From: DATLHO01 sp035539855
GTDB taxonomy: Bacteria > Bacteroidota > Ignavibacteria > OLB7
Direction: 5' to 3'
DNA: 9,045 nt
Assembly: GCA_035539855.1 (NCBI GenBank)
Contig: DATLHO010000122.1
Span: 1 to 9,045 of the forward strand
Below are positions 1-4,691 of the stretch, piece by piece. A model generated the notes under the pieces. It made no database searches, was not told the origin of the DNA, and worked only from the letters and a program-made list of their open reading frames with translations. A program made the position numbers and the translations under genes. How positions within the stretch are numbered: position 1 is the first letter of the stretch; every line of letters begins with the position of its first letter.

Positions 1-287
1 GAGAAGCCCTTGCCCTCGTCGGTGAGCACGATCCGGAACTGGTTGTCGGCGGTGCTGATCTCGAGGTCGAAGGCCCGCGCGGGGTTGCCTTCGTACGCAT
101 GCTTGATGATGTTGGTGCATGCCTCGTCGACGGCCAGAGCAAGCCGGTAGGCGGTCTCCTGATCGAATCCGAACTCCATCGCCTCGTGCTCGACGATCTG
201 TCGAACGCGATGGAGCTCGTCAGTGCGGCTCGGAACGCGCTGACGGACCCGGACGGTGAACGGAGTATTGCTCTGGCGTTGTGACAT
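1..287 (-). CDS. RsbW/SpoIIAB-like anti-sigma serine kinase (partial, 3' end off window)
   Basis: Ninety-five residues are visible from ATG 287; the rest lies beyond the left edge. The fold is the GHKL/HATPase_c_2 type. The N-box reads VDEACTNIIKHAYEG (about residues 53-67, with E55 and N59 as the ATP/Mg-binding pair), and the G1 box starts at DEGKGF (90-95). Proteins of this family bind a sigma factor or other target, and phosphorylate a STAS antagonist on serine, in the cytoplasm. The start codon shares one base with the STAS stop (TGATG), so translation is probably coupled. An in-frame GTG directly precedes the ATG (290-288) and could be used instead. A GGGGAG sequence lies only 2 nt upstream of the ATG, which is too close for a normal SD. 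No sigma-factor gene is visible, so the client of this switch cannot be named from here. Confidence 0.88.
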   Translation of the reverse strand, partial: MSQRQSNTPFTVRVRQRVPSRTDELHRVRQIVEHEAMEFGFDQETAYRLALAVDEACTNIIKHAYEGNPARAFDLEISTADNQFRIVLTDEGKGF

Positions 288-652
288 CACTCCCCTGCCG
301 ATGCCGTTTCGATGAACCGCTGCTGCGCCTCGGACTCCTCGTCGAAGATCTCGTAGAGCATCGGAAAACCGAGCAGGTCGAAGACGTTGTAGACCTTCGG
401 CGACATGCCGACGAGCTTGATGTCGCCGTTGTTGCCGCGGGCCTCCTCGATGAACGCCATGAACACGCCGAGCCCCGCGCTCGAGATGTAGGCGAGGTCG
501 CGGAAGTTGACGATGATCTTGTAGCGATGCCCGTCGAGCAGCTGCTGGAACGTCTGCTCGAGCTGCGGCGCGGTGTGCGCGTCGAGGTAGCCGTTGAGGT
601 CGACGACCTGGGCCGGAGGACAATCGCGTATCGTGACGGAGAACTGATTCAT
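287..652 (-). CDS. STAS-domain anti-anti-sigma factor (SpoIIAA/RsbV-like)
   Basis: A 121-aa single STAS domain, normal length for SpoIIAA/RsbV proteins. The phosphorylation loop reads DLAYISSAGLGVF (residues 52-64); alignment by eye to the DSSG motif of SpoIIAA places the phospho-acceptor at Ser58. The preceding strand KIIVNFRDL (45-53) and the helix after the loop also fit the family. In the known mechanism the unphosphorylated form binds the HATPase kinase and releases its client; the kinase phosphorylates the serine and a PP2C phosphatase removes the phosphate. All three partners are adjacent here. Start ATG 652 was chosen because it lies 1 nt after the phosphatase stop and begins exactly at the domain; the longer in-frame extension to 730 overlaps phosphatase coding sequence and has no homologous look. 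There is no strong SD, consistent with translational coupling. Confidence 0.93.
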   Translation of the reverse strand: MNQFSVTIRDCPPAQVVDLNGYLDAHTAPQLEQTFQQLLDGHRYKIIVNFRDLAYISSAGLGVFMAFIEEARGNNGDIKLVGMSPKVYNVFDLLGFPMLYEIFDEESEAQQRFIETASAGE

Positions 653-653
653 A

Positions 654-2894
654 TCAGGTCGATGCCCCCGGCTCGGTGCAGGGCTTCCAGCGCAGTACCA
701 GGAGCGTACTGTCGTCGGCGGGAAGCTCACCCCGGACGAAGGCGGATAACTCGTTGAAGATAGTGTTGCGCAGCTCGGCGGGCGAAGGCTGGTGCGCTGC
801 CGCCGCGGTCACGGTCGCCAACAGGCGCTCGTATCCGTACTCCTCACCCTCGGGTGATCGAGCCTCGGGCAGGCCGTCGCTGAGGAGCACAACATAATCA
901 TCCGGGGCGAAGTGAAGCTCCTCGAGCTCCAGGTTGCGTTCGAACATGAGCGGCCTGGCAATCGACAGGCCGATGCCGCGTGAGCGACGGTATTCGCCGA
1001 CGCCGTTGCGGACGACGAGCGTCGGGCAGTGCCCGGCGCGCGCGATGCGCAGCATCCGCTGCTCCTCGAAGATCTGGGCGCACGTCATCGTCGCGAACCA
1101 CCGCTGGTCGATGTGCCCATGGAGAGCGACGTTGATCTTCGCAAGGAGCTCGGCCGGGGTTGCAGTCGAGCCTGAAAGCGCTTGTATCACCCCCTTGATC
1201 ATCCCCATGTAGAGCGCGGCGCTCGGTCCCTTGCCCGAGACGTCGGCGATCACCGCCCCGAGCGTCCCGTCGCTGAAGCTGACCAGGTCGTAGTAGTCGC
1301 CGCCGACCAGGTGCGCCGGACGGCTCTCGGCATCGATGTCGTACCACGGGCTCACCGGCATCGACCGCGGCAGCAGCCGCTGCTGAAGGTCACGGGCGAT
1401 CATCATCTCCTGCTCGATCTTCTCGCGCTCGATCGAGCTGCTGATCAGTTGCGAGTGCTGCATCGCCATCGCGATCTGGTCGGCCACCGTCTTGAGGATT
1501 CGCAGGTCCTCGCGGTCGAACTCGCGCGCCCGCTCCTTGGCCACGTAGAGCGTGCCCAGCCGGACGTCGCCGGCCAGCAGCGGAGCCGCCGCGACGGTCG
1601 AGAGCGCGGGCGGTCCCTTATGCTTCTCGGCCTTCTTCTCCTTCGACTCACCCGACGTGCCTGCGCCGGCGGCGCCTGCGGCGAGCGGCCGAGAGGCGAT
1701 CGGCGCCGCGGTCAACGGCTCGGCGCGGTCGACGACCTGCACGCCGGCACGGGTCGCCACGAGCTCCGCGAGGGTCAGCCCCTCGGGCGTCTGCGCCGAC
1801 ATCAGCCGCAGCGCCTCGGCCGCCGTCAGGCGGGGCGAGGCACCGAGGAGGAGGTCGCGCGTCTCGCCGGACTCCAGCTCGACCCATGCGGCACGGCTGG
1901 CGGTCACGTCGCAGGCGACGCCGATCGAGGTCTCGATCAGGTCGGTCATGTCGAACGACCGCGTCAGCAGCCGTCCGAACGTCGCCAGCGAGCTGACCTC
2001 GGTGTTGCGGCGGTCGATCGCCTCGGCCGTCGGCAGCGCGATCAGCGCGTGAACGAACAGCGACAACTGCACGCAAGCGAGAGCCACGCCGGTGCCGTGC
2101 GACAGCGTCGCGAGTCCGACCGACATCGACATTACCGCCTTCGCCAGCTCTGAGTCTCCGACGAGCGTGATCAGCGCCATGGCGATCGGCATGCCGATGA
2201 ACGACAGACCGAGCACGACCAGCTTCTGGCGCTTGCGGAGGTTGACGATCCAGCGCGCGCGGGCGGTCAGCACCAGCGCGATCATGCCGAGCAGCGGGGT
2301 CAGGGCGAGAGCCGGAGTGGGAACGTCGGGGTCGAACGCCGCCGACAGCGGTACGACCTGTCCGACGACGAGCCCGACGATCATCGCGTAGGTGAAGATC
2401 ACCGCCGAGCGCGGCACCGAGCGGCGCGAGCGGTAGCGCAGCAGGCGCACGAGCTGCTCGGCGATCGCCGGCACCGCGAGCAGCGGCAGCAGCGCGGCGC
2501 CGCGGCCGACCATGAACGACCAGACGCTTTCGGCGATCCCCTCGGGCGTGAAGCTGAACGGGATCACTCGCAGCAGCGTCATCGCCGCGGCCAGCAGCAG
2601 CGCCATCGTCGTCATCCGCAGGAACGTGCCGTACGCCTCGTTGTCGTCGACGACGTCCTTCGGCTGCAGCAGCCGGATGACCATCGGCGCAAGTCCGACC
2701 AGCGGAATCAGCACCCTCAGCAGGTCGAACTCGTACGGCGTCGCGCTCTCGTAGCCCCCGAAGACCAGATCGTACAGGCCGAGCGCCCCCCACGAGGCTC
2801 CCAGCACGGCGAGCGCCGTCGGGAGACTGAAGTGCGGAAGCTCCGCGACGTACGCCTCGAATCGCTGGGTTCTGGTCGGCATGGGGCGGGGCAT
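654..2894 (-). CDS. Membrane-anchored GAF + PP2C (SpoIIE/RsbU-type) serine phosphatase
   Basis: 746 aa from ATG 2894. Residues about 25-290 are mostly hydrophobic, with roughly six to eight membrane helices. A GAF-like region spans about 300-480, interrupted by an Ala/Gly then Lys/Glu-rich stretch (about 403-429). A coiled linker ending ARDLQQRLLP (about 485-510) joins it to a PPM/SpoIIE phosphatase domain (about 520-738). Metal-binding aspartates sit in GGDYYD (D533, D536), IADVSGKG (D551), LLSDGL (D673) and DDSTLL (D727, D728), so the enzyme looks active. By family it dephosphorylates the STAS protein encoded 1 nt downstream, in response to a signal sensed by the membrane or GAF part. The start is uncertain: ATG 2894 and ATG 2882 both lack an SD. 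GTG 2942 (762 aa) follows a weak GGTGGA and forms a GTGA overlap with a possible short upstream ORF. The frame stays open to 3221, but that part is Arg-rich and looks non-coding. Confidence 0.92.
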   Translation of the reverse strand: MPRPMPTRTQRFEAYVAELPHFSLPTALAVLGASWGALGLYDLVFGGYESATPYEFDLLRVLIPLVGLAPMVIRLLQPKDVVDDNEAYGTFLRMTTMALLLAAAMTLLRVIPFSFTPEGIAESVWSFMVGRGAALLPLLAVPAIAEQLVRLLRYRSRRSVPRSAVIFTYAMIVGLVVGQVVPLSAAFDPDVPTPALALTPLLGMIALVLTARARWIVNLRKRQKLVVLGLSFIGMPIAMALITLVGDSELAKAVMSMSVGLATLSHGTGVALACVQLSLFVHALIALPTAEAIDRRNTEVSSLATFGRLLTRSFDMTDLIETSIGVACDVTASRAAWVELESGETRDLLLGASPRLTAAEALRLMSAQTPEGLTLAELVATRAGVQVVDRAEPLTAAPIASRPLAAGAAGAGTSGESKEKKAEKHKGPPALSTVAAAPLLAGDVRLGTLYVAKERAREFDREDLRILKTVADQIAMAMQHSQLISSSIEREKIEQEMMIARDLQQRLLPRSMPVSPWYDIDAESRPAHLVGGDYYDLVSFSDGTLGAVIADVSGKGPSAALYMGMIKGVIQALSGSTATPAELLAKINVALHGHIDQRWFATMTCAQIFEEQRMLRIARAGHCPTLVVRNGVGEYRRSRGIGLSIARPLMFERNLELEELHFAPDDYVVLLSDGLPEARSPEGEEYGYERLLATVTAAAAHQPSPAELRNTIFNELSAFVRGELPADDSTLLVLRWKPCTEPGAST

Positions 2895-2938
2895 TCGTCG
2901 GCGCGCCGGCAAAGTTTCCCCCGAATGATGCTCGGCGC

Positions 2939-3103
2939 TCACGCGGATACGTCCACCGGCGTGCCGGCCCCGGTCGAGACGGCTCCTCCGCGGGGGGTCG
3001 CAGGCGTACCGGCCCCGGTCGAGAGGTCTCCTCCGCGGGGACTCGGAATCGTAACAAGCATGGCCGCCGCGACCGCCCGCGGGAAACGGCTCAGTATCTT
3101 CAT
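2939..3103 (-). CDS. Possible 54-aa repeat-containing leader peptide upstream of the phosphatase
   Basis: A short minus-strand frame from ATG 3103 to TGA 2941-2939. It starts MKILSRFPRAVAAAMLVTI, a basic then hydrophobic stretch resembling a weak signal peptide or membrane anchor. A tandem 15-residue repeat follows, with core PRGG-x-x-STGAGTP (x-x is DL in the first copy, AV in the second). Its stop overlaps an in-frame GTG of the phosphatase frame (GTGA, 2942-2939), the arrangement seen in translationally coupled genes. Against it: no SD precedes the ATG, the frame is short, and the DNA repeat alone would create the peptide repeat. I know no family for it. It may be a real coupled small protein, or only the leader of the signalling operon. 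Confidence 0.28.
   Translation of the reverse strand: MKILSRFPRAVAAAMLVTIPSPRGGDLSTGAGTPATPRGGAVSTGAGTPVDVSA
2961..3050. repeat. Two-copy 45-nt tandem repeat
   Basis: Two direct copies start at 2961 and 3006 with a period of 45 nt. The first 35 bases of each copy (2961-2995 and 3006-3040) differ at only three positions; the last 10 bases match at five. The period is a multiple of three, so all frames continue through it. Read on the minus strand each unit contains GCGGAGGAG, an SD-like string, followed by TCTCGACCGGGGCCGG. The repeat lies in the leader of the minus-strand signalling operon. Confidence 0.88.
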
Positions 3104-3292
3104 GGAGAGTTCGTAGGTTACTTGCGACGGGCCGGGGGAGCGGGATTCGGCGAGAATCACGGCGATGTCCGGGGCATCCGGGGACCGAGTCCCCACGCCC
3201 TCCGCGACATTGCCATTTCACACAAATATCCTAAGTTCCCAGGCACCATCATTGGGTATCTTGAAAGATTAAGCAACAGGGAGCGACCCGTA
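3104..3292. other. Divergent intergenic region between signalling operon and zinc-ribbon gene
   Basis: This gap should hold the promoters of both divergent units. Visible elements are a perfect 6-bp inverted repeat GGGGAC-CGA-GTCCCC at 3180-3194, two close copies of TCCGGGG just before it, and an A/T-richer patch from about 3205 to 3276 that stands out from its G+C-rich surroundings and is the likely promoter area for the plus-strand gene. No convincing minus-strand promoter could be picked by eye. Confidence 0.5.
3236..3262 (+). promoter_or_regulatory. Weak candidate promoter for the zinc-ribbon gene
   Basis: TATCTT at 3257-3262 could be a -10 element, with TTCCCA at 3236-3241 as a poor -35 at 15-nt spacing. 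The -10 lies in the A/T-rich patch about 30 nt ahead of the gene and overlaps a small inverted repeat ATCTT-GA-AAGAT (3258-3269). The match to any consensus is weak, so this is a suggestion only. Confidence 0.22.
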
Positions 3293-3685
3293 ATGGCACG
3301 AGCGAAACAGTCGAAGTACATCACTCTCGCGAATCTCTGCGACATCTGCGCGACGCCAACGAAGTTCGAGCTCGTCGGTGAGGCAACGGGGCAGGAGGAG
3401 GGGAAGCGATGGGCCAAGTGCTCGAAGTGCCATCACACGATGCTCATCGACATGCTCGTCATCGAGGGCGAGCGCCGGGCCTCGAAGGAGGTGAACGTTT
3501 CGGTCGAGGACTGCATTCCGTACTCCCCGAAGAGCGTCTACACCATCGGTGATGCGATCTACCACAAGATGTGGGACGACGTCGGCACGGTGATCTCGAA
3601 GGAGCTCACGTCCAACGGCAGCCAGGCCATCGTCGTCTCGTTCGCGAAGATCGGCGAGAAGCGCCTGATCGAGAACATCGCCTGA
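3293..3685 (+). CDS. Zinc-ribbon protein with SH3/tudor-like C-terminal segment
   Basis: 130 aa from ATG 3293, preceded by AGGGAG at 3278-3283 (9-nt spacing). Two CxxC pairs, CDIC (C16, C19) and CSKC (C43, C46), about 23 residues apart, form a plausible four-cysteine zinc ribbon. The C-terminal part (about 80-130) reads like a small beta-barrel: SVYTIGDAIYHKMWDDVGTV, then a strand IVVSFAKIGEKRLIENIA. This pattern (GD-x-hydrophobic-x-H ... G-x-V ... V-x-F ... G-x-K-x-L) resembles the small SH3/tudor-like modules of CarD and of the UvrD C-terminus, which contact RNA polymerase. I infer a nucleic-acid- or RNA-polymerase-associated regulator; the exact family is not recognised. The frame is open upstream to 3122, but that part is intergenic in character. 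It sits just before rpsU. Confidence 0.85.
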   Translation: MARAKQSKYITLANLCDICATPTKFELVGEATGQEEGKRWAKCSKCHHTMLIDMLVIEGERRASKEVNVSVEDCIPYSPKSVYTIGDAIYHKMWDDVGTVISKELTSNGSQAIVVSFAKIGEKRLIENIA

Positions 3686-3801
3686 TCCTACCGGTACGGC
3701 ACTCGCGACTGGTGCTCTCCCCTGCACAGACATATTCTACAGCAGTCAGCATAACAACAATCGTCAACTAACAATCCGCAAGGAAAGGAGGTGAGTAGAC
3801 C
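3686..3801 (+). promoter_or_regulatory. rpsU leader and likely promoter region
   Basis: The 116-nt gap before rpsU turns A/T-rich after about 3727. TATTCT at 3733-3738 is a possible -10 element; the best spaced -35 (around 3709-3715, CTGGTGC) is poor. A short GCAC/GTGC hairpin at about 3699-3715 after the zinc-ribbon stop has no T-run and is a doubtful terminator. rpsU could be read from its own promoter, by read-through, or both. Confidence 0.3.
3783..3794 (+). promoter_or_regulatory. Extended Shine-Dalgarno of rpsU
   Basis: GAAAGGAGGTGA is complementary to 12 consecutive bases of a typical 16S rRNA 3' end of the CACCTCCTTTC type, with 7 nt left before the GTG start. It is far stronger than the SD of any other gene in the window and decides the rpsU start. 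Confidence 0.9.
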
Positions 3802-3996
3802 GTGGTCGGAGTTACGGTCCAGGAGAACGAGTCGATCGATCGTGCTCTTCGTCGTTTCAAGAAGAAGTATGAGCGCTCGGGGATTCTCAAGGAGTTCAAG
3901 CGTCGGACGTTCTATCAGAAGCCGTCGGTGAGTGGCCGAATGGCTCGTCAGAAGGCGATCCGTCGTCAGCATCGCATCTCACGCGAGAATCAGTAA
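3802..3996 (+). CDS. rpsU: Small ribosomal subunit protein bS21
   Basis: 64 aa starting at GTG 3802. It has the bS21 signature: VQENESIDRALRRFKKKYER (about 6-25), then GILKEFKRRTFYQKPS (27-42) and a basic C-terminal helix. bS21 binds the 30S platform next to the 16S 3' end and influences start-site selection. The length and the ESIDRALRRFKKK/YQKPS pattern resemble Bacteroidota/Chlorobiota bS21 more than the 71-aa enterobacterial form. The gene is not followed by dnaG or a YqeY-like gene as in many other bacteria, but by a hairpin and an orphan gene. In Flavobacterium, rpsU keeps a strong SD and responds to bS21 level; the extreme SD here fits the same logic (inference). Confidence 0.97.
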   Translation: MVGVTVQENESIDRALRRFKKKYERSGILKEFKRRTFYQKPSVSGRMARQKAIRRQHRISRENQ

Positions 3997-4026
3997 GCTG
4001 AGATCCGCGCGCGCGTTGAAAAAGTG

Positions 4027-4066
4027 GCGCCGGCCCTGTCGTAGCAACGATGCGGCCGGCGCTTCA
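4027..4066 (+). terminator. Terminator-like hairpin after rpsU
   Basis: Perfect 9-bp arms GCGCCGGCC (4027-4035) and GGCCGGCGC (4054-4062) enclose an inner TCGT-AGCA-ACGA stem-loop (4039-4050). Only a poor pyrimidine tail (TTCACCCTT) follows, so it is either a weak intrinsic terminator or a 3'-stabilising structure for rpsU mRNA. Confidence 0.6.
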
Positions 4067-4163
4067 CCCTTCCAGCCCTGCCGGTTCCCCCGCAGTGTCC
4101 GGCAGACGGTCCAGGCCGTGTCCCATCGACGATTCAGGAAGCAACCCACGGAGGTATCACGCG

Positions 4164-4475
4164 ATGAGTGACGATACCGGCGGCGTGCAGTCGGCTCCGG
4201 CTATGCTCGAGCGTCTGTCGCACAAGGGAAAGGGTCTCCTCGATCTCTGTCTCGAGCTCGACAAGAATCTCTGCGTCAAGGGATTCATCGACGTGCAGCT
4301 CGAGCGCGGCGGCGAGTACGTGAAGGTCATCGAGGCCATGCGGGACCACATCGAGACCGAGCTCGCGTTGAAGCCGCACGGGCGCCGCCGCGAGCTGCTG
4401 GTCGATCTCCAGCGCTATTGCGCCCTACAACTCGAGACGGCGCAGGCGATCGACACCGCGGTCGAGCCCGGGTAG
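4164..4475 (+). CDS. Small helical protein of unknown function
   Basis: 103 aa from ATG 4164, chosen for its clear GGAGGT (4150-4155) at 8-nt spacing and because the upstream extension is Pro/Arg/Ser-rich with no coding look. After a disordered start (1-12) the protein looks almost wholly alpha-helical: a helix about 13-40 with LLDLCLELDKNLCVKGFID, a second about 43-70 with YVKVIEAMRDHIETELAL, and a third about 74-100 with RRELLVDLQRYCALQLETAQ. Acidic and basic residues alternate with leucines, suggesting a small coiled or helical-bundle protein. There is no signal peptide or membrane segment. Three cysteines (C29, C37, C86) are scattered, not paired. I do not recognise the family. It lies between rpsU and leuS with its own SD and terminator, so it looks independently expressed. 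Confidence 0.82.
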   Translation: MSDDTGGVQSAPAMLERLSHKGKGLLDLCLELDKNLCVKGFIDVQLERGGEYVKVIEAMRDHIETELALKPHGRRRELLVDLQRYCALQLETAQAIDTAVEPG

Positions 4476-4496
4476 CACCCCCAAACGCAATTCGAT

Positions 4497-4533
4497 GCGC
4501 CGCTCCGGGCTCCCGGGGCGGCGCTTTCATTTT
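4497..4533 (+). terminator. Intrinsic terminator after the 103-aa gene
   Basis: A near-perfect 12-13 bp G+C-rich stem (4497-4509 with 4512-4524, one G-T wobble) with a tiny loop is followed by TTTCATTTT (4525-4533). This is a textbook rho-independent terminator about 20 nt after the stop codon. Confidence 0.88.
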
Positions 4534-4691
4534 CAGCACGAGAGGCCGAACGGCCCGCCGACGGAAACGCACCGCGACTTGAGCCGTGGTACCTCTTCGG
4601 CGTCCCAGTTCGGACCGCCGACGACATCGCGATCGTCAGTCACGACAGCGGCTGAACCGACACTACGCAATCGCAATCCGCAATCGCCCAG
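4534..4691 (+). promoter_or_regulatory. leuS upstream region (no clear elements)
   Basis: Because a strong terminator precedes it, this 158-nt stretch should contain the leuS promoter and 5' UTR, but I see no convincing -35/-10 pair. A TGGTACC string at 4587-4593 recalls a T-box but lacks the flanking conserved GCG and the antiterminator pairing. The last 30 nt carry a short repetition of GCAATCGC/GCAATCC and no SD. Confidence 0.35.

Noticed and set aside
1182..2153. A 323-codon plus-strand open frame inside the phosphatase gene.
   Set aside because: It is antisense to a well-supported PP2C/GAF gene and has shadow composition (Arg/Asp/His-rich).
3180..3194. Perfect inverted repeat GGGGAC-CGA-GTCCCC as a specific operator.
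   Set aside because: It is short and G+C-rich in a G+C-rich background, and no adjacent regulator is known to bind such a site; noted in the intergenic entry only.
2895..3221. N-terminal extension of the phosphatase to an 855-aa protein.
   Set aside because: The added residues are Arg/Gly/Pro-rich, run through the tandem repeat, have no SD or domain, and are probably leader DNA; only GTG 2942 remains a fair alternative start.
3122..3292. N-terminal extension of the zinc-ribbon protein by 57 residues.
   Set aside because: It covers the A/T-rich promoter-like patch and the SD at 3278-3283, which clearly serves ATG 3293.
4581..4610. T-box-like TGGTACC with a downstream CGTCCC ahead of leuS, with T at the position expected for tRNA-Leu (A73).
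   Set aside because: The conserved ACCGCG is ACCTCT here, the arms needed for an antiterminator do not pair around the bulge, there is no room for a normal Stem I after the upstream terminator, and no terminator follows. A covariance-model search would settle it.
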